From an uncultured Clostridia bacterium (GTDB taxonomy: Bacteria; Bacillota; Clostridia; TANB77; CAG-508): a stretch of DNA of 24,607 nt. The notes beneath the pieces were generated by a model that saw nothing but the letters and a program-made list of their open reading frames with translations, was not told the DNA's origin and searched no databases. The stretch is from contig CAKPJM010000016.1 of NCBI GenBank assembly GCA_934162625.1, positions 1-24,607 on the forward strand, written 5' to 3'. The number at the start of each line of letters is the position of its first letter. Positions within the stretch are counted from its first letter, which is position 1. The position numbers were made by a program, and so were the translations under genes. Positions 9,301 to 15,414 of the stretch are shown piece after piece.

Positions 9301-9686
9301 TTATGTTTTTTTAATTCTGTTATCGTTCTTAGGCTTAAATCTATTTCATTTGTTTTACCTAAAAAGTTTAGCTTAGCTTTATTTTTATCTGTAATGTATT
9401 TTACAAGCATAGATTTTCCTACTTTTGTAAGCTGTGTTCTTGTGTTTTCTCCAACTTCTAAGCTTACTCTATGTGCTAATCTTTTGAAACTGATAACCTC
9501 AGCATTTATTGTACTGCCTACTTCTAGAGTGTCTAAAAGCCTTTTTTCTGTTGCATATGAAAACTGTTCTGGCACTATTATATATATTTTTTGTACCAAA
9601 TTGTTAGACAACTTATCTTTAATTTCCTTTAAACAGAATTCAGTTTTTCCTGTTCCTGCTCTACCATAAATTAATCTTAAGCTCAT
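6393..9686 (-). CDS. addB: AddB subunit of the AddAB helicase-nuclease
   Basis: 1097 aa. AddAB processes double-strand DNA ends for RecA-dependent repair. AddB gives the second nuclease and the Chi-binding pseudo-helicase. Walker A GRAGTGKT (8-15) opens the protein. The RecB-type nuclease domain is near the C terminus, with IIDYKSSDKS (catalytic D904, K906). The four Fe-S cysteines that bracket it are visible: C760 (YRKCPF) and C1062, C1065, C1071 (CKYCEYKTIC). Its SD GGGGAG lies inside the end of ogg, 4 nt separate the ogg stop from this ATG, and translational coupling is likely. addA, normally the next gene, is absent and coaD follows instead. There is no in-frame CGG in its 1097 codons. 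Confidence 0.95.
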   Translation of the reverse strand: MSLRLIYGRAGTGKTEFCLKEIKDKLSNNLVQKIYIIVPEQFSYATEKRLLDTLEVGSTINAEVISFKRLAHRVSLEVGENTRTQLTKVGKSMLVKYITDKNKAKLNFLGKTNEIDLSLRTITELKKHNVSVEKIQNQSENVENQLLKLKLEDIGTIYSSYEETIKDNYIDEEDTLTILAKQLKDSKMFDNNLVYIDEFSGFTEQEYLIIEEILKKAKQVSISICADGVEEKKPESDLFFPNKQVIRKLVEHAENANVNIEKAIELKELHRFKNRELQVLEKNIYAIRSEEYKDEVSHINLKICNNPYTEIEETAKTILDLVREKNLRYEEIGVITKNIEDYISAITAVFPKYNIPVFIDNKKALSDNILVKYVLSMFEVYSKNWSSDAVWSYIKTGFTGIEKQDLYKLENYCRKWGIRGNKWYKEDWTYDVLNKDVEKLNNLRKAIVKPLIEFNETLKNKKTAKEITKALYEFLEKNEIRNKLEEKLKKLESNKEIKYANEYISSWNILINILDEINLVFGDKSFTFGEYREILKAGLEVSSFGEIPEVIDQVTIGDIERSRSHKINTLFILGINDGVFPSQSSDEGFLNDEDRDTLKKNGIELAKGSLDNLYDERYNIYKAFTTAENDIYLSYISTDKEGKAKRPSTIITKIKKIFPKLKEKSDVLQETSNITTVAATFKELLLNIRKLRNNEEVEYIWKDVYNWYINNEQWKKKLSNIIKDFDSKKTAEKISEKNIKRLYGENLKTSISRLEQYRKCPFSFHLKYGLKLKEKEELKIKSIDTGTFMHDIIDTFFETIDNVKEITQEEIEKTVEEIINSKLELNKNYIFTSNPKFIVLTNRLKKVVIQSIKYIVLQIQNSDFEILGNEIEFKKKIDNVEIIGKIDRLDVAKADKAQYIRIIDYKSSDKSIDLNELVFGTQIQLITYLDSVVSEKENALPAGMLYFKMIDPIIKADRNKTEEQIKEELKKKFKMNGMILADINVIKKMDKKLEKGASNLIPVYLDKNGNISNSWSNVLTKEEFTKLQKTAEKIIKEIAKEILSGNIDIKPAYNRKTKIDACKYCEYKTICRFDPKVNHYAFINNKSKEEILETLKD

Positions 9687-9690
9687 TAAT

Positions 9691-10554
9691 CTAAGCTCCC
9701 CTTCTCCAGTAAAATAAATATTGTTGTGCTATTCCTGCTAAATTTCCATATTTTTTTCTTGCTAAATTCTCTATTTCTCTTTTGTTTATTTTTGTTTCAT
9801 CTTCATTTTTTATATATAATTCATTCATAACTCTTCTTACCCAGACATCTATAGGGAATACTTCCAACTTTTTTAAAGTTGAGAACAGCATTATGCAATC
9901 AGCAACTTTAGGCCCTACTCCTGGAAATTGTAGTAATTCTTCTCTTAATTTATTTATATCTTTTTCTTCTCGTAATTCTTTTAGTTTGTTAGGATTCTCA
10001 TTTACTATTTTTGTTGTTTCATATACTCTTACATCTCTAAATCCAAGCCCAAGTTCTCTTAAGTCTTTTATACTAGCATTAGATAATTCTTTTGGTGTAG
10101 GAAATGTATAATATTCACTATTATTCCACACTATCTTTTTTCCATATTTCTTAGAAATTCTTTCTATTATTCCTTTTATTCTAGGAATGTTATTATTAGC
10201 TGATATTATAAAAGAGATAAGGGTTTCCCATAAGTCTTGATTTAATATTCTAATTCCAGTTCCATACTCGATACTAGTTCTTAAATAATTATCTATACCT
10301 GATAACTCAGTTTTTATTTTTTCATAGTCAGTATTTAAATCAAAATATTCTATACATTCATCTTTTATATTACCATTACATATTCCTGTAAAGATTATTT
10401 TATTGTCTTCTTTTTTTACATTTATAACATTTTGTTTAAATATTCCTACATAGCTTCCATCTTCTTGTTTATTCCATCTAAAGCATTGCCCGCATTCAAA
10501 AATATGCTCTGGTTCAAAAGATTTGCAATTTTCTAAAATATATTCTTGTTCCAT
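9691..10554 (-). CDS. ogg: 8-oxoguanine DNA glycosylase, OGG1 type
   Basis: 287 aa from the ATG at 10554, chosen because AGGAG sits 7 nt upstream. A longer in-frame start at 10677 would run translation through a hairpin repeat and is rejected. The enzyme excises 8-oxoguanine and nicks the abasic site. The N-terminal domain holds FECGQCFRW (19-27), typical of OGG. The helix-hairpin-helix and catalytic region is LLQFPGVGPKVADC (207-220), with K216 as the Schiff-base lysine, and the catalytic aspartate is D236 in FPIDVWVRR. The length is near that of clostridial Ogg. It is the first gene of the repair/CoA run (ogg, addB, coaD, coaE-yfiH, udg). Confidence 0.93.
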   Translation of the reverse strand: MEQEYILENCKSFEPEHIFECGQCFRWNKQEDGSYVGIFKQNVINVKKEDNKIIFTGICNGNIKDECIEYFDLNTDYEKIKTELSGIDNYLRTSIEYGTGIRILNQDLWETLISFIISANNNIPRIKGIIERISKKYGKKIVWNNSEYYTFPTPKELSNASIKDLRELGLGFRDVRVYETTKIVNENPNKLKELREEKDINKLREELLQFPGVGPKVADCIMLFSTLKKLEVFPIDVWVRRVMNELYIKNEDETKINKREIENLARKKYGNLAGIAQQYLFYWRRGA

Positions 10555-10569
10555 AAAAACTCCTAACAA

Positions 10570-10643
10570 ATTGGAATTTGTAAGAACGATTCTAGGGACT
10601 GTCCCTCTTTTGTTGAATAACAAAAGGGGACTGTCCTGAATCG
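10570..10643. repeat. GGGACTGTCC repeat element, copy A
   Basis: The outer inverted arms are CGATTC (10587-10592) and GAATCG (10638-10643). Inside lie two direct copies of GGGACTGTCC and an inner hairpin CTTTTGTT/AACAAAAG (10607-10614/10619-10626). The motif ATTGGAATTTGT (10570-10581) flanks one side. It has the same architecture, inverted, as the element at 23881-23987. It lies in the presumed 5' leader of ogg. Confidence 0.85.
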
Positions 10644-10724
10644 TAAATGTAATCTCTTGCAAACATTGTAGACGCAATTTTAATCTTCCACTTTCTAGGA
10701 AATTACTCCAATATTAATTTGTTT

Positions 10725-10856
10725 CGGGCAGACACAGGGCCTGCCCCTACATTTATGGTAATTTCTATGATACCTTCGGGCCACCGAAGGCGGCGCCCCC
10801 CTACAACATTTACAACAAATTCGTTTTTGGGCGTATGCAATACGCCCCTACAAATT
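10725..10856. repeat. Array of three hairpin + CCCCTACA modules
   Basis: Three GC-rich hairpins follow one another: GGGCAG/CTGCCC (10726-10746), CCTTCGG/CCGAAGG with a 4-nt loop (10773-10790) plus GGCGCC, and GGGCGTAT/ATACGCCC with a 3-nt loop (10829-10847). Each is followed by CCCTACA or a close variant. The first resembles the copy at 3825-3850. No coding potential is seen. The region 10555-10934 otherwise holds only promoters. Confidence 0.85.
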
Positions 10857-10897
10857 TCCCCTCACACAAATTACAATTTATTTTTTATACCAATAGT

Positions 10898-10906
10898 ATT
10901 ATACCA
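10898..10906 (-). promoter_or_regulatory. Extended -10 promoter, candidate for the ogg-addB-coaD-coaE-udg run
   Basis: The minus strand reads TGGTATAAT, an extended -10 (TGn TATAAT). No good -35 is seen. If used, the leader to the ogg ATG is about 340 nt and carries both hairpin repeat elements. It is divergent from the rubredoxin promoter. Confidence 0.45.
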
Positions 10907-10934
10907 TATTTAGCTTATTTCTGTATATATCTAA

Positions 10935-10963
10935 TTGACTTTTCGTTCTAAATATATTATTAT
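10935..10963 (+). promoter_or_regulatory. Sigma-A promoter of the rubredoxin gene
   Basis: TTGACT (10935-10940), a 17-nt spacer and TATTAT (10958-10963), 31 nt before the ATG. Confidence 0.7.
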
Positions 10964-10994
10964 ATTTATATATTTAACTAGAAGGGATGATTTC

Positions 10995-11135
10995 ATGAAC
11001 TATAAATGTGATATTTGTGGATTCGTTTATGACGAAAGCAAAGAATCAGTTAAATTTGAAGAATTACCATCTGATTGGATTTGTCCAATTTGTGGAGCAA
11101 ATAAAAATTCTTTTTCTGAAATAGAAAAAAACTAA
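10995..11135 (+). CDS. Rubredoxin, short form
   Basis: 46 aa from the ATG at 10995, with GAAGGGATG upstream. Small electron carrier with one iron held by four cysteines, here C5 and C8 (CDIC) and C30 and C33 (CPIC), each followed by Gly as in the family. The aromatic core residues Y12 and W28 are present. Usual clostridial rubredoxins have about 52-54 residues; the shortening lies in the loop between the two CxxC halves. In an anaerobe it would act in oxidative-stress detoxification or electron transfer to partner oxidoreductases. It is monocistronic, between its own promoter and a terminator overlapping its stop codon. Confidence 0.95.
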   Translation: MNYKCDICGFVYDESKESVKFEELPSDWICPICGANKNSFSEIEKN

Positions 11136-11160
11136 GTAAAAAATTATAATTTACTTAGTT
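11130..11160. terminator. Bidirectional terminator between rubredoxin and ldhA
   Basis: AACTAAGTAAA (11130-11140) and TTTACTTAGTT (11150-11160) form a perfect 11-bp stem, with TCTTTTATTT on the plus side and a run of T on the minus side. It serves both convergent genes and overlaps the rubredoxin stop. Confidence 0.88.
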
Positions 11161-11169
11161 TCTTTTATT

Positions 11170-12159
11170 TTATACTTTATTTTTACAATCTCCTGTTTCA
11201 AAGAATTCCTTTATATTTTCACATGTATCTAATGCTATTTTATTTAAGGCTTCTTTTGTAAAGAATGCTTGGTGTGATGTTACTACCACATTTGGCATAG
11301 TAAGTAGTATTGAGAGTTCTTCATCTCTTATATATGAATTAGACATATCATTTAAGAAAAACTCTTCTTCATCTTCATATACATCAAGTCCAAGTCCCCC
11401 TATTTTTCCTTGTTCTAATCTTTTTATTAAACTTTTTGTATCTATTAATTTTCCTCTACTTGTGTTTATTAAAACAACTCCATCTTTCATTTTATCTAAT
11501 GATTCTTCATTTATCATTTTATAATTTTCATCTGTTAACGGGCAATGAAGTGATATTATATCTGATTCTTTGTATAATGTATCTAAATTTACATATTCAA
11601 AATTCATTTCCTTTGCTACTCTCTCATCTTGGAATTTATCATATGCTATAACTCTACATCCAAAACCATTCATAATGTTTATAAATGCTTTTCCTATTTT
11701 TCCCGCTCCTACGACTCCAACAGTTTTTCCATGTATGTCGAATCCCAAAAGCCCATTTAATGTAAAATTATATTTTTTTGTTCTTTGGTATGCTTTATAT
11801 ATTTTTCTATCTATACTTAATAGTAATGCTACTGCATGTTCTGCAACTGCATATGGAGAGTATGCTGGTACCCTTACAACTGTTAACTTTTCACCAATAT
11901 TTTTTATATCTACATTATTAAATCCTGCACATCTTAATGCTATTAGTTTTACTCCATCATCTTCTAGAGTTTTAATAGTTTTTTCATCTACTACATCATT
12001 TACAAATATACATACAGCATCAAAGCCTTTTGCCAGTGGTGCTGTTTCACTATTTAGTTTAGATTCTAAATAAGTTATTTCATATCCATATTTTTTATTA
12101 TATTCATCAAACAAATTTTTATCATACTCTTTTGTATCAAAAAATGCTATTTTTATCAT
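11170..12159 (-). CDS. ldhA: D-lactate dehydrogenase (D-2-hydroxyacid dehydrogenase family)
   Basis: 329 aa from the ATG at 12159. AAGGAA precedes it; an in-frame TTG 15 nt upstream overlaps the SD and is rejected. It reduces pyruvate to D-lactate with NADH in the cytosol, recycling NAD in fermentation. The NAD-binding motif is GVVGAGKIG (148-156) in the Rossmann domain. The catalytic triad is visible as R235 (NTSRG), E262 (DVYEDE) and H296 (SHQAFFT). The QAFFT context after the histidine is characteristic of D-lactate dehydrogenases rather than of glycerate or phosphoglycerate enzymes. It lies 73 nt downstream of the TSCPD-domain gene and may share its transcript. Confidence 0.92.
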   Translation of the reverse strand: MIKIAFFDTKEYDKNLFDEYNKKYGYEITYLESKLNSETAPLAKGFDAVCIFVNDVVDEKTIKTLEDDGVKLIALRCAGFNNVDIKNIGEKLTVVRVPAYSPYAVAEHAVALLLSIDRKIYKAYQRTKKYNFTLNGLLGFDIHGKTVGVVGAGKIGKAFINIMNGFGCRVIAYDKFQDERVAKEMNFEYVNLDTLYKESDIISLHCPLTDENYKMINEESLDKMKDGVVLINTSRGKLIDTKSLIKRLEQGKIGGLGLDVYEDEEEFFLNDMSNSYIRDEELSILLTMPNVVVTSHQAFFTKEALNKIALDTCENIKEFFETGDCKNKV

Positions 12160-12232
12160 ATTTATTCCTTCCAACCTTTTAATAATTCTTTCGTAATGCA
12201 GATTGTTGAAAACGCCGACTCCTACATTTACA

Positions 12233-12484
12233 CTATTTTTCTCTAATATATTTCTCTAATGCTTCTGCAATTTGGTCTGGGCAAGATGTTCCTCTATATC
12301 CACATTGAATTCCTTTTAGCTTTTTTATTATGTCCTCTATCTTCATGCCTTCTACCAATTTTGCAATTCCTACTGTGTTTCCTGGACATCCTCCAACTAC
12401 TTTTACTGACTTTACAATATCACCATCTATGTCAAAAACCAACTCTCTTGAACATACTCCTTCTGGTTTATATCTATATTCCAT
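12233..12484 (-). CDS. TSCPD-domain protein (TIGR03905-like)
   Basis: 83 aa, function unknown. The protein carries four conserved cysteines: VCSREL, GGCPGN, QCGYRG and TSCPDQ, the last being the TSCPD signature. The domain is also found at the C terminus of some ribonucleotide reductases, where it is thought to bind metal or act as a redox module. The free-standing form is common in Clostridia as a small uncharacterised protein. It has no membrane segment. The start has AGAGGTG at a good distance, and a near-consensus promoter lies about 35 nt upstream. Confidence 0.9.
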   Translation of the reverse strand: MEYRYKPEGVCSRELVFDIDGDIVKSVKVVGGCPGNTVGIAKLVEGMKIEDIIKKLKGIQCGYRGTSCPDQIAEALEKYIREK

Positions 12485-12519
12485 ATTATCACCTCTATTT
12501 ATTTTTATCTTTTTTTAAT

Positions 12520-12548
12520 ATTTTATTACATTTAAATTCTATTTTCAA
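12520..12548 (-). promoter_or_regulatory. Sigma-A promoter of the TSCPD gene (and probably ldhA)
   Basis: On the minus strand TTGAAA (12548-12543), 17-nt spacer, TAAAAT (12525-12520). Confidence 0.72.
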
Positions 12549-12644
12549 CTACTCTTTTTTATTAAATACTTATTTTTAAACTTAATTTAAGGTTTAATAA
12601 TGTATAATGTAATTATCCTCCATGATATATATTAAATATTATGA
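12549..12644. other. Gene-free AT-rich segment
   Basis: No reading frame or conserved element recognised. A TATAAT at 12603-12608 on the plus strand has no partner -35 box. Confidence 0.5.
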
Positions 12645-12692
12645 AAAAAACATAGCATAGATCTTTCCCCTTTGATCTATACTATGTTTTTT
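12645..12692. terminator. Strong hairpin with T-tracts on both sides
   Basis: A 19-bp stem with one mismatch (arms 12645-12663 and 12674-12692) ends in runs of A and T, so it can terminate in either direction. No gene ends next to it on either strand. It may terminate a small RNA from the minus strand (see 12645-12803). Confidence 0.75.
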
Positions 12693-12803
12693 AATTATTT
12701 AGATTTTCAGTTATTCAAGAAAAGCGACTTTGCCACACTTTTCTTCTCGCCAATTTGAGTTTCCGAATGAAATGAGGAAATCCAAAAGGCAGTAGCGATT
12801 ATA
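12645..12803 (-). ncRNA. Possible small structured RNA (speculative)
   Basis: On the minus strand a TATAAT (12803-12798) is followed by about 105 nt with two hairpins, AAGAAAAG/CTTTTCTT (12717-12724/12738-12745) and a short GGAAA/TTTCC pair (12762-12780), and then the terminator at 12645-12692. The -35 box is poor and no known RNA family is recognised. Confidence 0.25.
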
Positions 12804-12846
12804 GTATATTTTATATACTAGGAAATGTGGAATTTAGTAGTATACA

Positions 12847-12889
12847 AAAAATAAGCGAAGACAAAATACTTTTATCTTCGCTTATTTTT
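12847..12889 (-). terminator. Terminator of the cysteine-repeat gene
   Basis: The arms 12847-12861 and 12875-12889 form a perfect 15-bp stem (core AAGCGAAGA), followed on the minus strand by a run of T. The stop codon of the gene overlaps one arm. Confidence 0.85.
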
Positions 12890-13320
12890 CATAATGGTCT
12901 AATATTATCTGCCTTAAAAGCTTTAACACAGCTTATACATTCTGAGCAAAAATTACTGTCTTTACATTTACAACAAAATTTGCATTCTATACAGTTGTAA
13001 CAGCTGTAACATCCAAAACAGATTTCGCACTTTTTGCATCCATGGTTCTCCCCACAATCTTCGCAAAGAATGCAGTTAATGCAGTTTGCACAATTTCTGC
13101 ACTCACTGCATGAAATACAATCATTGCAATTCACACACTTAATGCAGTTTTTACAATTCATGCAGTTTTTACATCCAATGCACATTTTGCAATTTATGCA
13201 ATTCTTAGATCCCCAACACAAAAAACATCCCGTGTTGTTATTCTTGTAATTATATACTTTTTCTGCAAGCAGTCCAAAAGATACAATTGCAAGAACAATT
13301 AATATAATCCATGATTTCAT
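12889..13320 (-). CDS. Membrane-anchored protein with Cys at every third residue
   Basis: 143 aa from the ATG at 13320, chosen because AAGGAGG is 7 nt upstream; a TTG two codons earlier is rejected. Residues 4-19 form one hydrophobic segment, a signal anchor or uncleaved signal peptide; no lipobox is seen. From C32 to C131 the protein has 32 cysteines. All but one (C117) fall in a single three-residue register, including 17 consecutive xxC triplets at C41-C89 and eight at C95-C116. The intervening residues are mostly Asn, Lys, Ile and Glu. I do not recognise a family. Candidate roles are metal or Fe-S cluster binding, redox buffering, or a disulfide-rich surface fibre. It has its own promoter and terminator. 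Unlike low-complexity noise, it shows a clear SD and a membrane segment. Confidence 0.85.
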   Translation of the reverse strand: MKSWIILIVLAIVSFGLLAEKVYNYKNNNTGCFLCWGSKNCINCKMCIGCKNCMNCKNCIKCVNCNDCISCSECRNCANCINCILCEDCGENHGCKKCEICFGCYSCYNCIECKFCCKCKDSNFCSECISCVKAFKADNIRPL

Positions 13321-13384
13321 TGTCAAGCCTCCTTATAGCATATTTCATCATGAATTATGCTGATAAAATACCAGCAATATTAAT

Positions 13385-13413
13385 ATTATACATCATTTCA
13401 CGATTTTTTTCAA
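13385..13413 (-). promoter_or_regulatory. Sigma-A promoter of the cysteine-repeat gene
   Basis: On the minus strand TTGAAA (13413-13408), 17-nt spacer, TATAAT (13390-13385), about 65 nt before the ATG. Confidence 0.75.
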
Positions 13414-13443
13414 TCTTGTTCTTATTCATTGGAGAGGATTATT

Positions 13444-14461
13444 CTATTTTTTCACTATTGCTTTACTTGCAAATTCATTATTTACTATTGTTTCATAAGG
13501 TGCCTTTGTTGTAAGTTCACCTGCTTCTTGCATTACTGTTTGTAATTTATCAAAAGCTTCTTGTTTTAGTACCGGAGTTTCATTCCATGCATCTATATCT
13601 TTATATCTTTGTATTGAGCTTTCTAACATATTTAAGTCTGTATCTGGGAAAAAGCTTTGTATTTTCTCTGCAATTTCTTTTGCTGTATGCTCTTTAACCC
13701 ATGTTTGGCCTTTATACACTGCATTTGTGAATCCTTGAATTATATCTTTGTTATTATTTATATAACTCTTTTTTGCGAAGTATGCTGTATATGGTATTTC
13801 GCCTCCTGCTTCTCCAACTGATGCTACTATATATCCTTTCCCTTGTGCTTCTGTCATAGATGCTGTTGGTTCAAACAAGGTAACATAGTCTGCCTTTCCT
13901 CCTGCAAATGCTCCTGCCATTAAGTCGAATTTAATACTGTCATCTAAAACTACATCTTTTGTTGTATCTAATCCATTTTGTTTTAACACATATTCAAATG
14001 TCATATATGGTACTCCGCCTTTTCTACCAGGTATAATAGTAGAGCCCTTTAAATCTGTCCATTTAAAGTCTTTGTTTTCTTTTCTGCTAACTAGAAAAGA
14101 TCCATCTCTTTTAGTCATTTGTGCAAATACTTGCATGTAGTCTTCTTTTCCTTCGTTATATACATAAATTGCTGCTTCTGGTCCGTGCAAAACCTATATC
14201 ACTTTGACCTGCAAGTACCGCTGTCATTACTTTATCTGCACCTTGACCTGTAGTAATCTCTATATCTAAATTTTCTTCTTTAAAATACCCATTACTAATT
14301 GCAACATATTGTGGTGCATAAAAAACTGAACGTGTAACCTCATTCAATCTTATTTTTGTCATTTCTGTATTTCCTTGGTTTTTACCCTTAAGTATAGAAT
14401 ACGCTAGGATTCCACCAACTACTAATAAAATTATAAGTATACCTATAATATATTTTTTCAA
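13444..14461 (-). CDS. ABC transporter substrate-binding protein (NMT1/SsuA type), with a +1 shift at CGGA
   Basis: With one base skipped at 14185, this reads as a 338-aa binding protein of the NitT/TauT (NMT1/THI5-like) class. The start is TTG at 14461 with AAAGGAG upstream. Residues 4-21 form a hydrophobic segment with no lipobox cysteine, so it is probably tethered by its signal anchor rather than by lipid. The fold motifs are FYAPQYVAISNGYFKEENLDIE, then AGQSDIGFAGPEAAIYVY, in which G93 is supplied by the CGGA site. The second lobe runs through KGGVPYMTFEYVLKQNG. The substrate cannot be told from sequence; sulfonate, nitrate or thiamine-precursor uptake are family options. It is the last gene of the ATPase-permease-SBP operon, separated from the permease by a 37-bp inverted repeat. 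Confidence 0.88.
14182..14185 (-). other. In-frame CGGA +1 shift site in the SBP gene
   Basis: Minus strand reads GCA CGG ACC; skipping C gives GCA GGA CCA GAA (A-G-P-E), which joins the two halves in register. The unshifted frame stops about eight codons later. Confidence 0.9.
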
Positions 14462-14480
14462 AACCTTTCTCCTTTCAATT

Positions 14481-14593
14481 GATTAGTGCCAATGGGGACG
14501 GGGAATTTTGGCACAAACATAACTTATTTTGTTTTTCTATTCTTTTGAATTTTGATTTTGTGCCAAAATTCCCCGTCCCCATTGGCACTAATC
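14481..14593. repeat. Perfect 37-bp inverted repeat inside the ABC operon
   Basis: The arms 14481-14517 and 14557-14593 are exact reverse complements with a 39-nt AT-rich loop. The GC-rich core is GGGGACGGGGAATTTTGG. In the mRNA it would be a very stable hairpin between the permease stop (14597) and the SBP start (14461). It may protect or terminate part of the transcript, setting permease and SBP levels apart. It resembles dispersed repeats of Clostridia. Confidence 0.93.
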
Positions 14594-14596
14594 ATT

Positions 14597-15414
14597 TTAT
14601 CCAAATTTCTTTGTTTTTAAAATTATTTTTTCTAGTAGGACTACTGCCTCATACATAATTGCTGCGACAGCTGCAAGTATTACTACGCTTGCCATTACTA
14701 GGTCTAATTGGAATACTTGACCTCCGTATACTATTAAATATCCGAAGTCCTGCTTTTGATACTAAGAATTCCCCTGATATTACTCCGACTAATGAAAGCC
14801 CTATATTCACTTTTAACGAATTTATAAATGTAGAAATATTTGCTGGTATTACTATTTTTGTTAATATCTGCAATTTATTTGCATTAAAGGTTTTTGCCAT
14901 TTTTATTTTTTCGCTATCTGTATTTAAAAAACCATTTAGTATTTCTAAAATTGTAACTATTAAAGATATTGCCAATGCCATTACTATAATAGCTGAGGTG
15001 CCTGCGCCTACCCATATTATTATTACAGGTCCGGAGTGCTATTTTAGGTAAACTATTTAATACTACTAAAAATGGCTCTGATACTTTTGATAGAAATTTT
15101 GACCACCATAGTATTATTGCAATAATCACTCCAAGTATAGCTCCAGATAAAAATCCTACTATTGTTTCGTAACATGTAACTCCTAAGTGTTCTAATAGTC
15201 CATTTTGAGATAAATTCATAAAGGTTTTTAGCATTCTAGAGGGTTGGCTTGTTATAAAGCTATCTATTACTCCTTTATTGGCTAGTATTTCCCATAATGC
15301 CACAAATGCAACAGCTATTGTAATTTGTGTAAATAATGTTAATATTTTTGTTAATCTAATTTTTTTTAGATACTTTTTTCTTTCTTCTGAATTATTTTTC
15401 TTTTGCATCAACAT
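14597..15414 (-). CDS. ABC transporter permease (TauC/SsuC type), with two +1 shifts at CGGA
   Basis: With bases 15033 and 14744 skipped, this reads as one 271-aa inner-membrane protein of the BPD_transp_1 family. The N terminus is basic, then about six membrane segments follow. The region with LVVLNSLPKIALGP and the following GAGTSAIIV is the EAA loop that contacts the ATPase; G128 comes from the first CGGA. Near the end AGLGYLIVYGG is the conserved late loop, with G224 from the second CGGA. The ATG at 15414 overlaps the ATPase gene by 23 nt, with AAGGAG close upstream; ATG 15408 is an alternative start. The unshifted frames are unrelated basic sequence and end in stops. The stop at 14597 lies just before the 37-bp inverted repeat. 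Confidence 0.88.
14741..14744 (-). other. In-frame CGGA +1 shift site 2 in the permease gene
   Basis: Minus strand reads CTT CGG ATA; skipping C gives CTT GGA TAT TTA (L-G-Y-L), restoring the AGLGYLI loop. A nearby out-of-phase CGGA (14723-14726, TAC GGA) is read normally. Confidence 0.9.
15030..15033 (-). other. In-frame CGGA +1 shift site 1 in the permease gene
   Basis: Minus strand reads CTC CGG ACC; skipping C gives CTC GGA CCT GTA (L-G-P-V), restoring the PKIALGP motif of the EAA region. Confidence 0.9.

Noticed and set aside
10555..10677. Longer N terminus of Ogg from an ATG at 10677
   Set aside because: It would translate a hairpin repeat, while the ATG at 10554 has a good SD and begins where the family similarity begins.
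10725..10856. CRISPR array
   Set aside because: The hairpins differ from each other and the spacing is irregular; there is no constant repeat of the needed length.
13034..13249. Plus-strand reading frame opposite the cysteine-repeat gene
   Set aside because: It is the antisense shadow of the cysteine codons (giving repeated Gln/Met/Leu), with no SD.
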